Source: Neisseria subflava
GTDB lineage: Bacteria > Pseudomonadota > Gammaproteobacteria > Burkholderiales > Neisseriaceae
NCBI RefSeq assembly: GCF_003044935.1
Contig: NZ_POXP01000002.1
Span: forward strand, 186,001 to 250,000
Direction of reading: 5' to 3'
Length of the DNA stretch: 64,000 nucleotides
The position numbers and the translations under genes were made by a program. How positions within the stretch are numbered: the first letter of the stretch is position 1; the number at the start of each line of letters is the position of its first letter. Positions 7,485 to 15,255 of the stretch are shown here, in pieces. Under the pieces are notes generated by a model, which was given only the letters and a program-made list of their open reading frames with translations, made no database searches and was not told the DNA's origin.

Positions 7485-8245
7485 GCAGCCGCTACCTGCA
7501 CCTGCACGAAGCCTTGGGCTTGGGCCCGATGTGGCTGAACCGAAACGCCAAAATCATCCATGCTGCGCCTCAAACCGCAGCATCAGCCGCACCCGTCCGC
7601 CCCAAAACCATTGCTGCCGATACCGCGCAAGCCGTGCGCACTTTATCCGCAGGCGCCCATCATGCACGCACTGCCGCCATTGCCACTGCGCAAACGGCCA
7701 AACCTGCTGCCCGCATTCCCGAAGCGGCACCCAAAGCCATTTACGAAACACCGGCAAAAACAGAAAAAGCCGCGCATTCAGACAATCTGCCCCGTCTTGA
7801 CGTAACCATCAGGCCGTCTGAAATCATGGTGGTCAGCATTTGTCCGTCCACCGAAGACAGCCTGCACGGTACGCTGTTTAGCGGCGACGTCGGCACGCTT
7901 CTCGACAACATCCTCGCCGCCATCGGCCTCAAACCCGAGCAGGCGCACAAAACCGCGTGGGTCAAAACCGCGCCTGTATTTACCGCCCTGCCCGATGCCG
8001 AACACATCCGTTCCGAGCTTGCCGAAATGCAAAACGAGCTGACCGCTTCGCAAGCGCGCGCAGTCTTGTTCCTCGGCAAAATCTTTGATAGCCCAGACAT
8101 GATCGGGCTGATGAATGAATTGTGCGCAGAGCGGCCGCATTTCGTCATCCCCCATCCCGCCCGCCTGCTGATGCAGCCGCAACTCAAAGCGCAGGCATGG
8201 CAAATCTTAAAGCCATTGAAACAGCTTTTGGCCAAGGCCGTCTGA
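7478..8245 (+). CDS. Uracil-DNA glycosylase-like protein with long N-terminal linker
   Basis: A 255-residue protein. After an N-terminal SRYLHLHEALGLGPMWL motif comes an Ala/Pro/Thr-rich, probably unstructured stretch (about 28-100). The C-terminal part (about 115-250) follows the family-4/5 UDG pattern: ICPSTEDSLHGTLFSGDVG for the uracil-binding motif, KTAWVKTAPVF, and HPARLLMQPQLKAQAWQ for the HPxxLL motif. The first motif differs from the usual GEAPGxxED, so activity is uncertain. Its place after tsaB-rimI is conserved as a DNA-polymerase-related gene in many proteobacteria. An AG-DUS supplies the final KAV and stop. Confidence 0.65.
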   Translation: MLSSRYLHLHEALGLGPMWLNRNAKIIHAAPQTAASAAPVRPKTIAADTAQAVRTLSAGAHHARTAAIATAQTAKPAARIPEAAPKAIYETPAKTEKAAHSDNLPRLDVTIRPSEIMVVSICPSTEDSLHGTLFSGDVGTLLDNILAAIGLKPEQAHKTAWVKTAPVFTALPDAEHIRSELAEMQNELTASQARAVLFLGKIFDSPDMIGLMNELCAERPHFVIPHPARLLMQPQLKAQAWQILKPLKQLLAKAV

Positions 8246-8287
8246 ACATTCTGTTCAACCTGACATCAGGTTTTTCACCAACAAAAA

Positions 8288-8306
8288 GGGCGTGTTCGAC
8301 ACGCCC
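8288..8306. terminator. Bidirectional terminator between UDG-like gene and thiG
   Basis: GGGCGTG-TTCGA-CACGCCC with A-rich sequence on the left and TAATATTTTT on the right, so it terminates both convergent operons. Unusually for this genome, it is not made of DUS. Confidence 0.8.
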
Positions 8307-8315
8307 TAATATTTT

Positions 8316-9104
8316 TCAATATTCCGCCGAATGCCAGAAAGGCTGACCCACCGTCGGCGTGCTGGCGCGCGCTTTCTCACGCGCCTCCACAGGTTCCGCC
8401 TCATAAGCCAGACGGCCCGACTCGACCGCAAGCGCAAAAGCGCGTGCCATATTGACCGGATCGCCGCTACGGGAAACGGCAGTGTTCAGCAACACGCCGT
8501 CAAAACCCCATTCCATCACTTGTGCCGCCTGCGAAGGCAAACCCAAACCGGCATCAATAATCAACGGCGTGTCGGGCAGACGTTCGCGCAGGACTTTCAA
8601 CGCATAAGCATGAACCGCGCCCAAACCCGTGCCAATCGGCGCCGCCCACGGCATCAACGCCTGACAGCCTGCGTCAAGCAGTCGGCGGCAGGCAATCAAA
8701 TCTTCAGTGCAATAAGGCAGCACCTTGAAGCCATCTTTAATCAGGATTTCCGCCGCCTCGACCAGTTGGAACACGTCGGGCTGCAACGTGTCATCATCGC
8801 CGATAAGTTCGAGCTTAATCCAATCGGTATCAAACACTTCGCGCGCCATTTGCGCAGTGGTCACAGCTTCCTGTACGCTTTGACAGCCTGCGGTATTGGG
8901 CAACACAGGCACACCCATTTCTTCCAACAACGACCAAAAACCCTGCCCGTGCGCTTCGCCGCCGCTGCCGGCGCGGCGCAATGAAACGGTAATCATCGCC
9001 GGTTGCGCGATTTGAACAGACTGCTTGAGGATTTCCGGCGTCGGATAAGCAGCCGTACCGAGTAGCAGCCGTGAAGGGAAAGTTTCTCCATATAGGGTAA
9101 ACAT
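8316..9104 (-). CDS. thiG: Thiazole synthase ThiG
   Basis: A 262-residue TIM-barrel enzyme that makes thiazole phosphate from deoxyxylulose 5-phosphate, dehydroglycine/iminoglycine and ThiS thiocarboxylate. Visible are [14 protein letters not shown] at the start, the Schiff-base lysine in [11 protein letters not shown] (near residue 97), PIGTGLGA and [26 protein letters not shown]. It is last in a minus-strand thiE-thiS-yciI-thiG order. No thiazole-pathway oxidase gene (thiO/thiH) is in view. Confidence 0.93.
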   Translation of the reverse strand: MFTLYGETFPSRLLLGTAAYPTPEILKQSVQIAQPAMITVSLRRAGSGGEAHGQGFWSLLEEMGVPVLPNTAGCQSVQEAVTTAQMAREVFDTDWIKLELIGDDDTLQPDVFQLVEAAEILIKDGFKVLPYCTEDLIACRRLLDAGCQALMPWAAPIGTGLGAVHAYALKVLRERLPDTPLIIDAGLGLPSQAAQVMEWGFDGVLLNTAVSRSGDPVNMARAFALAVESGRLAYEAEPVEAREKARASTPTVGQPFWHSAEY

Positions 9105-9158
9105 GATGGATTCCTTTGTAATATTATTTTTGGGGCGATAGCCTTCTGAAAAATCGGT

Positions 9159-9452
9159 TCAGATAGTTTCCAAATAGTTTTCAAGTCCTTCCGCGACCTT
9201 AGTCGGAATAAACTCGGTAATTGTGTATTTCGCTACGCCTTCTCGGTGAAATGGGTCTTCTGCAATTAACTTTTCCACCTGTTCCCTGCCTGATGCTTTC
9301 ATCAGGATAATGCCGCCTGTCCGCGGCTGTTTGCGTCCAGACATCACAAATACACCTGCTTGATAATACCGTTCAAGATACGCAATATGCTCGGACAGGT
9401 AGGTTTCAACCGCAGCCAAGTCTTTAATATATTCCAACGATACGATAAACAT
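9159..9452 (-). CDS. YciI-like protein inside the thiamine operon
   Basis: A 97-residue protein of the YciI/YCII ferredoxin-like fold: MFIVSLEYIKDLAAVETYLSEH at the start, then RYYQAGVFVMSGRKQPRTGGIIL, and KLIAEDPFHREGVAKYTITEF, the family's AEDPF signature. I chose ATG 9452, preceded by AAAGGAAAAGAA, over the upstream frame start. It lies between thiS and thiG, which is not a standard thiamine gene, and reads visibly more AT-rich than its neighbours. A link to thiamine synthesis is possible but unproven. Confidence 0.8.
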   Translation of the reverse strand: MFIVSLEYIKDLAAVETYLSEHIAYLERYYQAGVFVMSGRKQPRTGGIILMKASGREQVEKLIAEDPFHREGVAKYTITEFIPTKVAEGLENYLETI

Positions 9453-9510
9453 TTCTTTTCCTTTTCTCAGCATTAAACCAATAGCGCAGCTATACACGCA
9501 GTAAAACCGC

Positions 9511-9705
9511 TTATCCGCCGACTACGGGGCGCACAATGTCCACTTTGTCGTTTTCGTTTAAAACCGTTTCCGCATACGCGCCTTTGGCGACAAACTGGGT
9601 ATTGACGGCAACGGCAAACGGTTTCTGCGGCGCGGTTTGGGCGATAAGGTCGGCAACGGTTGTGCCGTTTAATGTGATGGCTTCATTGTTTAATATAATC
9701 TTCAT
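9511..9705 (-). CDS. thiS: Sulfur carrier protein ThiS
   Basis: A 64-residue ubiquitin-like protein beginning MKIILNNEAI and ending in the essential Gly-Gly (RPVVGG). The C-terminus is adenylated by ThiF-type enzymes and converted to a thiocarboxylate that supplies sulfur to ThiG. Size and position beside thiG and thiE are typical. Confidence 0.93.
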   Translation of the reverse strand: MKIILNNEAITLNGTTVADLIAQTAPQKPFAVAVNTQFVAKGAYAETVLNENDKVDIVRPVVGG

Positions 9706-9746
9706 AATGCTGCTCCTCTTGTCAGACTTCTTATTTTCAGACGGCC

Positions 9747-10364
9747 TTATTCATCCCACAAAGCCTGAAACGCTTTAACCACGGCTTCGGGATTTTCCGC
9801 TTCGGTAACGGCGCGGACGACGGCGAGGGAGGAAACGCCGGTGGCAAGTACATCTTCAGCGTTGTTCAAATCGATGCCGCCGATGGCGACGACGGGTATG
9901 CCGCGAGCCTGTTTCACATATTCGCGCAGTTTCTCCAAGCCTTGCGGGGCGGTGGGCATTTGTTTGGTCGTGGTCGGAAAAATCGCGCCGCTGGCGACGT
10001 AGCTAGGTTGTACGGACAAGGCGCGATCGAGTTCGGCAACAGAGTGCGTACTCAAGCCCAAGCGCAAACCGGCAGCTTCAATCGCGGCTAGGTCGGCAGT
10101 GTCCATGTCTTCCTGCCCGAGATGCACGCCGTATGCACCTGCGGCAATCGCTTCGCGCCAGTGGTCGTTGATGAAAAGCTGGGTTGCACTGTTTTGACAG
10201 GCTACGACGCAACGTTCGATTTCGCGTTTCAACTCGTCGCCATGCAGGATTTTACAGCGCAGTTGCACCGTGTCGGCACCTGCTTTGACCATGCGCTCGA
10301 CCCAGTCAGCAGTGGGAACAACGGCGTAAAATTTCAGGGGAGATTTGAGTGGCGGGAAGGTCAT
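9747..10364 (-). CDS. thiE: Thiamine-phosphate synthase ThiE
   Basis: A 205-residue TIM-barrel enzyme coupling HMP-pyrophosphate and thiazole phosphate. Family features: KAGADTVQLRCK, QLFINDHWREAIAAGAYGVHLGQEDM and GIPVVAIGGIDLNNAEDVLATGVSSLAVVRAV. It is first in the minus-strand thi operon. I looked upstream for a TPP riboswitch and saw none. Confidence 0.92.
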   Translation of the reverse strand: MTFPPLKSPLKFYAVVPTADWVERMVKAGADTVQLRCKILHGDELKREIERCVVACQNSATQLFINDHWREAIAAGAYGVHLGQEDMDTADLAAIEAAGLRLGLSTHSVAELDRALSVQPSYVASGAIFPTTTKQMPTAPQGLEKLREYVKQARGIPVVAIGGIDLNNAEDVLATGVSSLAVVRAVTEAENPEAVVKAFQALWDE

Positions 10365-10406
10365 AACGGCTCCGAAAGGAATAATTCGTTGTTATATTAT
10401 CAGAAA

Positions 10407-10441
10407 AGGCCGTCTGAATAATATTTGTTTTCAGACGGCCT
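10407..10441. terminator. Inverted DUS upstream of thiE
   Basis: AGGCCGTCTGA at 10407 pairs with TCAGACGGCCT ending at 10441. It lies between the divergently oriented thiE and the secreted-protein gene, so it is more likely uptake DNA than a needed terminator. Confidence 0.5.
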
Positions 10442-10555
10442 GATTGAAAAAATGAATATTGCCCTATTCGGCTTTGGCTTTATAAAAATATGAACATACT
10501 GATGGGTTATCAAAATGAGTGCCATATTGGCGCCCCACATTCGGAGACCCAACCC

Positions 10556-10955
10556 ATGAAAAAAATTTCTCTTGTTAGCCGCCCTTCCCTTACTGTTTAC
10601 CACTTATTCAAATGCCGCCACGCCTAAAGCGGAAGCTTCAAAACCAGCTTCGGCACACAAACAAACCAAGCAGCGTTTTTCCGGCAAAATCACCGGCTAT
10701 CAAACCGCCGAGCATTTGTTCTCCGTACGCAAGGGCGACCGCCTGCGCATCAGTAAAACCGGCAGCCCTAACGCCTATTTCAACGTATGGGCACCCAAAG
10801 ACGATGAAGCCGTATTTAACGGTTCGGCACAAGGCGATAAATTTGACGGTATCGCTACCCAATCGGGCAAATATAAAGTGCAGGTCTATATGATGCGCGC
10901 CCAAGCCCGCCGTAACACTACTGCCCATTACGCCGTAAACGTCATCAAAAACTAA
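10556..10955 (+). pseudogene. Secreted protein gene with +1 poly-A frameshift in its signal peptide (possibly phase-variable)
   Basis: ATG 10556, behind GGAG, is followed by a run of seven A. With six A the frame would read MKKFLLLAALPLLFTTYSNA, a textbook signal peptide joined to a 106-residue mature domain. With seven, translation from ATG stops early. The remaining open frame begins only at TTG 10572. The mature part (RFSGKITGYQTAEHLFSV, NAYFNVWAPKDDEAV, KYKVQVYMMRAQARRNT) resembles small beta-sandwich periplasmic proteins such as lysozyme inhibitors; that family call is weak. The stop codon lies in an IS target duplication. Confidence 0.7.
10948..10955. repeat. Left target-site duplication of the IS1595-type element
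   Basis: AAAACTAA lies directly outside the left inverted repeat and contains the stop codon of the secreted-protein gene. It is identical to 12017-12024. Confidence 0.9.
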
Positions 10956-10976
10956 GGGGCTGACGTAGATTAGCCC
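10956..10976 (+). repeat. Left terminal inverted repeat of the element
   Basis: 21 bp, exact reverse complement of 11996-12016. It adjoins the transposase stop codon at 10976-10978. Confidence 0.9.
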
Positions 10977-11488
10977 TAAATTCCACACCAATCTCGCAGG
11001 ATTTTAAGCTGTTGAGACGGTGTGCCGAAGTTAAATCGAAATTCGCATTCTTTCAAGAACAGCGGGAAAGATTTGCGATCGATTCCGTTGTATTTTCGCA
11101 AGAAACGTTTTGCCTGATTCCAAAAATTCTCAATGCCGTTAATGTGGTTCTGACGGTCGACAAATTCCTTGGAATGGTTGATGCGGTAATGGATAAAACC
11201 GCTCACGTCCAACTTATCATAGCTGCTCAGGCTATCCGTGTAAACAATGCTGTCCGGCATGATTTTCTTTTTGATGACAGGGAATAACGTTTCAGACTTG
11301 GCATTATCCACCACAACGGTATAGACCCGTCCGTTGCGTTTCAGAATGCCGAAGACAACCACTTTTCCTGCCGCACCTCGACCACGTCTGCCTTTACGCT
11401 GTCCGCCGAAATAGCTTTCGTCCAGCTCGACAGAGCCCTCGAAAACCTCATCGGCAGCCAAGGCCAAATGATGGATGATGACATACAT
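10976..11488 (-). pseudogene. IS1595-family (IS1016-like) transposase, 5'-truncated
   Basis: A 170-residue frame covering the catalytic core: VELDESYFGGQRKGRRGRGA with the first Asp, YTDSLSSYDKL with the second, and NHINGIENFWNQAKRFLRKYNG near the C-terminus, all hallmarks of IS1595/ISXO2-type DDE(N/D) transposases. Intact relatives have about 50 more N-terminal residues (zinc ribbon and helix-turn-helix). Upstream sequence keeps traces in another frame (ITLFYRK), so the 5' part is frameshifted, then lost near 11515. Confidence 0.88.
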
Positions 11489-11526
11489 ATTTTGCGGTAG
11501 AATAGAGTTATTTATCCTGCGACTAG

Positions 11527-11664
11527 GTAGAAGGCGCGGAAAGTCCGGCAGAACTGGTCAGCCTGATTGAAAGCGGCGACTACGAAGCCCTGCTTGCCGA
11601 AGATTCGGACGAACATGGCCAAGGCCACGAACATCATTGCGGCTGCGGCTGTTCCCTCGGCTGA
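11527..11664 (+). pseudogene. C-terminal fragment of a gene with a His/Cys-rich tail
   Basis: An open frame without a start codon that codes for about 45 residues: a helical segment (SPAELVSLIESGDYEALLAED), then a His/Cys cluster (HGQGHEHHCGCGCSLG) and stop. It looks like the 3' end of a gene captured next to the SemiSWEET gene when the element formed. The tail suggests metal binding; I cannot name the family. Confidence 0.6.
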
Positions 11665-11723
11665 GTCAGCCTGCCCATATTATCTACCGCCTCGATTTTC
11701 ATATTAAAAGGAGACTTACCAGC

Positions 11724-11990
11724 ATGATAAGCAAAGCAAAATTCAATACCGTTGTCGGCAGCATAGGAGCGGCAATAGGTATTTTCGTATTTGTCGCCTA
11801 TATCCCCCAAATTATCGCCAATATGCAAGGGGCAAAGGCGCAGCCGTGGCAACCTCTGTTTGCAGCAGTATCCTGTCTGATTTGGGTTTTGTACGGTTGG
11901 AGCAAAGAACCCCGGAAAGACTGGATTCTGATTATACCCAACGCAGTCGGCGTGATATTGGGATTTCTGACTTTTCTGACTTCGCTTTAA
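11724..11990 (+). CDS. SemiSWEET sugar transporter
   Basis: An 88-residue, three-helix membrane protein of the SemiSWEET family, which dimerises to move sugars passively. Signatures: VGSIGAAIGIFVFVAYIPQIIAN with the conserved Tyr-Ile-Pro-Gln of helix 1, QPLFAAVSCLIWVLYGW, and IIPNAVGVILGFLTFL with the helix-3 Pro-Asn. Start ATG 11724 follows AAAAGGAGA. The gene is intact and lies inside an IS-like unit, 5 bases from the right inverted repeat, so it is cargo. Expression may come from its own upstream sequence. Confidence 0.85.
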   Translation: MISKAKFNTVVGSIGAAIGIFVFVAYIPQIIANMQGAKAQPWQPLFAAVSCLIWVLYGWSKEPRKDWILIIPNAVGVILGFLTFLTSL

Positions 11991-11995
11991 ACAAG

Positions 11996-12016
11996 GGGCT
12001 AATCTACGTCAGCCCC
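11996..12016 (-). repeat. Right terminal inverted repeat of the element
   Basis: 21 bp, exact reverse complement of 10956-10976; it begins six bases after the SemiSWEET stop. Confidence 0.9.
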
Positions 12017-12024
12017 AAAACTAA
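12017..12024. repeat. Right target-site duplication
   Basis: AAAACTAA, identical to 10948-10955. Confidence 0.9.
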
Positions 12025-12057
12025 ACGCCCTCATGATGTAAAGCTTTAAAAAACAGC

Positions 12058-12094
12058 AAAGGCCGTCTGAAAATTGAAATTTCAGACGGCCTTT
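12058..12094. terminator. Inverted-DUS terminator downstream of mgtE
   Basis: AAAGGCCGTCTGAAAAT pairs with ATTTCAGACGGCCTTT and T/A-rich flanks; it probably ended the secreted-protein gene before the IS insertion and serves mgtE on the minus strand. Confidence 0.8.
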
Positions 12095-12139
12095 TAAACG
12101 GTTTGAAAAGGACGTATCGAACACGTCTTTTTTTTCCTA

Positions 12140-13612
12140 TTACAACAGGAACATGGTTGCTAATCCCAAGAAAATCAGGAAGCCGCCGGAGTCGGTAACC
12201 GCGGTAATCAGCACCGAGCTGCCCAATGCCGGGTCGCGTCCGGCTTTGTCCATCATGACGGGAATGAGGACGCCGACGGTCGCGGCCAGCAAAAGGTTCA
12301 AGGTCATCGCGGCCACCATGACCAAACCGATGCCGATGTTGCCGTAGAGCAGCCATGAAATCACGCCCATTACCGTGCCCCAAATAATGCCGTTGACGAG
12401 GGCGACGCCGACTTCTTTTTTCAGCAGGCGGCCTGCCTGCGTACTGGTCATTTGTCCCATTGCCATGGCGCGGACGATCATGGTGATGGTTTGGTTGCCG
12501 GAGTTGCCGCCGATGCCGGCGACGATGGGCATCAGCGCAGCCAGTGCGACGATTTTCTCGATACTGCCTTCAAATGCGCCAATTACGCGGCTGGCGATAA
12601 AGGCGGTACACAGGTTGATGGCAAGCCACATCCAGCGGTTTTTCACCGAGTCCCAAATCGGGGCGAACAAGTCCTCTTCTTCTTGCAAACCGGCCATGTT
12701 AAACATGTCGGCTTCGGATTCTTCACGGATCACGTCCACCATTTCGTCAATGGTGATCCTGCCGATCAGCTTTTTGTTTTCATCGACAACCGGCGCGGTG
12801 ACCAAGTCATAACGTTCAAACGCCTGTGCCGCTTCTTCCACGTCGTCTTCGGGACGGAAGCGCACGACATCGGTGGCCATCACGTCCGCCACCATGTCTT
12901 CGGGGTCGGCGACCAAGAGTTTGCGGATGGGCAACACGCCTTGCAACACGTCGTTTTCATCAACCACGAAAATCTTGTCGGTATGGTCGGGCAGGCTGTC
13001 GAAACGGCGCAAGTAGCGCAATACGACTTCACACGCCACATCGGCGCGGATGCTGACCAATTCAAAGTCCATAATCGCGCCGACTTGGTTGTCTTCGTAA
13101 GACATCGCCGCTTTGACCTGCTCGCGTTCTTCTTCATCACGCGTTTGCAGCGCTTCGTACACCACTTGGTGCGGCAGGTCGTCTGCCAGCTCTGCCAATT
13201 CGTCTGCATCCAAATCATCGACGGCGGCCAACAGCTCGTCTTTGTCCATGGACTCGATCAGCGTTTCGCGTACGGCGTCGGATACTTCCAGCAATACTTC
13301 GCCGTCGTCTTCCGGGGCGACCAAAAGCCAGACGATGTTACGCTCGCGCGGCGGCAGGGATTCCAAGACGGCGGCCACGTCGGCAGGGTGCAGCTCGGCC
13401 AAGAGGACGGTCAGCTCGGTGAACTTGTCGCGCAGGCTTTCGTCTTCAATCGGCACGCCTGCTTCGATTTGTTCAAAGGACGGCTCGAGGATTTCGCATA
13501 AGGCGTGGATGCGGTCGATATCGTCAGAGATGCGATCGTCAGAAATGCGGTCTTCCACCGCTTCATTGTCGGGGGTATGGTCGAGATTCGGAGGGGTTTG
13601 TTCGATGCTCAT
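12140..13612 (-). CDS. mgtE: Magnesium transporter MgtE
   Basis: A 490-residue Mg2+ channel of the inner membrane. Order: an acidic N-terminal superhelical domain (about 1-170, with LHPADVAAVLESLPPRERNIVW), a CBS pair (about 170-300, with VEEAAQAFERYDLVTAPVVDE), then five membrane helices (about 320-490) including GIGGNSGNQTITMIVRAMAMG, the conserved pore segment. The acidic N-domain is the known Mg2+ sensor that gates the pore. Full length. It starts at ATG 13610-13612. Confidence 0.95.
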   Translation of the reverse strand: MSIEQTPPNLDHTPDNEAVEDRISDDRISDDIDRIHALCEILEPSFEQIEAGVPIEDESLRDKFTELTVLLAELHPADVAAVLESLPPRERNIVWLLVAPEDDGEVLLEVSDAVRETLIESMDKDELLAAVDDLDADELAELADDLPHQVVYEALQTRDEEEREQVKAAMSYEDNQVGAIMDFELVSIRADVACEVVLRYLRRFDSLPDHTDKIFVVDENDVLQGVLPIRKLLVADPEDMVADVMATDVVRFRPEDDVEEAAQAFERYDLVTAPVVDENKKLIGRITIDEMVDVIREESEADMFNMAGLQEEEDLFAPIWDSVKNRWMWLAINLCTAFIASRVIGAFEGSIEKIVALAALMPIVAGIGGNSGNQTITMIVRAMAMGQMTSTQAGRLLKKEVGVALVNGIIWGTVMGVISWLLYGNIGIGLVMVAAMTLNLLLAATVGVLIPVMMDKAGRDPALGSSVLITAVTDSGGFLIFLGLATMFLL

Positions 13613-13795
13613 AAATGCTCCGCCCGCCGGACGCGGGGAGGCATTTCGGCGGGATGATTATGGTTGTTGTGTGTCTGATGGGAAGTTCAAAGGCGAACTG
13701 GGAAGGTCCATAATTCGAGCCTGCTGAGAGGCGCAGAGTTGTAAACGGTGCATATTCTACTCTTTTTTAGGCCGTTTTACCATTTTTAACGGGAA

Positions 13796-13846
13796 AGGCC
13801 GTCTGAAAGCGGGTGATAACGACACCCCTTTTTTTTCAGACGGCCT
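13796..13846. terminator. Inverted DUS with long loop, 3' of the LysR gene
   Basis: AGGCCGTCTGA pairs with TCAGACGGCCT across a 29-base loop that contains a T run. It serves the minus-strand LysR gene. The rest of 13613-13858 holds no gene. Confidence 0.6.
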
Positions 13847-13858
13847 GATGATTTGATT

Positions 13859-14752
13859 TTATTTGTTTCGCCTGCCGAACGCTTCCCTGACCACGTCCAA
13901 CCAAGCCCTTAAGGCCGGCGTCGGGCGTTGGTGTTTTTTCCATGCCATGGTGAGCTGCCAGCGGATTTCGGGTTCGACCAAAGGAATGGCGGCAAAGACA
14001 TCGGGATTGATTTTTCGGGCATAGTATTCGGGCAACAAGGCAATGCCCATATTGTGCGCCACCATGTCGGCAACCAAATTCCATTGTCCGGTACGGCAGA
14101 CAACATTGGGCGTAAAACCTTGATTGCGGCAGGCCGTCTGAATGGTTTCGTTGAGGGAAAAACCGGCGCCGAACAGAATGAAGGGCTCGTGTTGCAGGCT
14201 TTTGAGCGTCAGTGCATCGTGTCTTGCCCGACTTTTCGGCATCAAGACCACCAGCGGATAGTCGCACAACGTGATGCTGTCGAAGTCTTCGTGAACCGGC
14301 GCGAGCAGCTGTCCGGCATCGAGTTCGTTGTTGCGCAATGATTGCTCGATGGCGAGCGAGCCTTGTTCCAAAAACGACAATTCGATGTCCGGCCATTTTT
14401 GGTGGAAATCAAACAGCGCATGACTGAGCAAATCGCTGCCAAACAAAGCCAAGCCCAAACGCAGCGTCCCGCTTTTGACATGGCGGTAATCGTCAATGCG
14501 GGCCAGTAGCAAATCGCGTTCGTGTAGAAGGTTTAACGCGTGGCGATAGACTTCTTCGCCGATAGCAGTCGGCTGTACCTGCCGCTTTTTGCGTCCGTTT
14601 TCTTTGCACAAAAGCGGTACGCCCAATTCTTCTTCCAAAGCCTGAATGATTTTGCTGACCGTCGGCTGCGTCAAATTCAACGCGGAAGCCGTGGCCGAAA
14701 AACTTTGCAGGCGGATGAGTTCGGCAAAACAATACAGGCTTTTGAAGTCCAT
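13859..14752 (-). CDS. LysR-type transcriptional regulator of lrgAB/cidAB type
   Basis: A 297-residue LysR regulator. The winged helix-turn-helix is at residues 1-60 (FAELIRLQSFSATASALNLTQPTVSKIIQALEEELG) and the periplasmic-binding-like effector domain at about 90-290. It is transcribed divergently from lrgA-lrgB, the same arrangement as CidR with cidAB in Gram-positives, which respond to acetate/overflow metabolites. The 95-bp intergenic region carries a 17-bp dyad that is a natural binding-site candidate. Confidence 0.88.
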   Translation of the reverse strand: MDFKSLYCFAELIRLQSFSATASALNLTQPTVSKIIQALEEELGVPLLCKENGRKKRQVQPTAIGEEVYRHALNLLHERDLLLARIDDYRHVKSGTLRLGLALFGSDLLSHALFDFHQKWPDIELSFLEQGSLAIEQSLRNNELDAGQLLAPVHEDFDSITLCDYPLVVLMPKSRARHDALTLKSLQHEPFILFGAGFSLNETIQTACRNQGFTPNVVCRTGQWNLVADMVAHNMGIALLPEYYARKINPDVFAAIPLVEPEIRWQLTMAWKKHQRPTPALRAWLDVVREAFGRRNK

Positions 14753-14769
14753 TATTCCTCTAGGGCATG

Positions 14770-14786
14770 ATTATTCGTTTAATAAT
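14770..14786. promoter_or_regulatory. Putative LysR operator dyad between regulator and lrgA
   Basis: ATTATT-CGTTT-AATAAT, a perfect 6-bp inverted repeat with T-N(11)-A LysR-type spacing, located 17 bases upstream of the regulator start and 61 bases upstream of lrgA. Confidence 0.5.
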
Positions 14787-14847
14787 TCATATTATGCAGA
14801 AACCAGGTTTCTATAATCAAGCCTTTCATTCAACACACACCCATATC

Positions 14848-15240
14848 ATGGATTCCCTCACCAGATTTTTTCAGACGGCCTTGCCGCTTGCCATCATCGG
14901 CGCAGTATGGGGCGTCTCCGACCTTATCGTCCGCTTCACGCATCTGCCTATTTCTTCAGGCGTATTGGGCTTGTTCCTCATGCTCGCCCTTTTGGGGCTC
15001 GGCATCATCCGCCCAGGCATGGTTGACCGCGGCGCAAAATGGGCATTGGGCGAACTCGTCTTTTTCTTCATCCCCATCATGGTTTCCGTCTTGCAATATC
15101 AAGACCTGCTGATGTCCGAAGGTTGGCAGCTGATTTTGACCATCGCCGTCGGCACCGCGCTCGTGATGATCAGCACCGCCCTAACCCTCGATTTCTGCTA
15201 CCGCTGGAAACGCCGTCTCTACAAAAAACTCCACTCCTAA
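14848..15240 (+). CDS. lrgA: CidA/LrgA family holin-like protein
   Basis: A 130-residue membrane protein with four hydrophobic segments: LPLAIIGAVWGVSDLIVRF, LPISSGVLGLFLMLALLGLG, LGELVFFFIPIMVSVL and LILTIAVGTALVMIS. The SSGVLGLFLML and FFFIPI motifs are diagnostic of the family. The frame is open upstream, but ATG 14848 gives normal length. A reverse DUS encodes FQTAL near the N-terminus. It pairs with lrgB 15 bases downstream; together they are thought to modulate murein hydrolase activity or metabolite export. Confidence 0.9.
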   Translation: MDSLTRFFQTALPLAIIGAVWGVSDLIVRFTHLPISSGVLGLFLMLALLGLGIIRPGMVDRGAKWALGELVFFFIPIMVSVLQYQDLLMSEGWQLILTIAVGTALVMISTALTLDFCYRWKRRLYKKLHS

Positions 15241-15255
15241 AAATAGAGAATAAAA

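Larger units (their letters stand above)
10956..12016. mobile_element. IS1595/IS1016-type element carrying a SemiSWEET gene
   Basis: A 1,061-bp unit bounded by perfect 21-bp inverted repeats (10956-10976 and 11996-12016, outer end GGGGCTGACGTAG...) and flanked by an exact 8-bp duplication AAAACTAA. Eight-base duplications are typical of the IS1595 family. Inside are a 5'-truncated transposase, a fragment of a plus-strand gene, and an intact SemiSWEET gene. The matching flanks show that the whole unit moved as one. With its own transposase damaged, it probably needed a helper element. Confidence 0.85.

Noticed and set aside
10365-10555. TPP riboswitch upstream of thiE
   Set aside because: I looked for the conserved CTGAGA and ACCTGA boxes in the leader and did not see them; only a DUS pair is present.
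12452-13501. 349-residue plus-strand open frame opposite mgtE
   Set aside because: Antisense to a clearly coding MgtE; composition is His/Gln/Val/Phe-rich as expected of a complementary frame.
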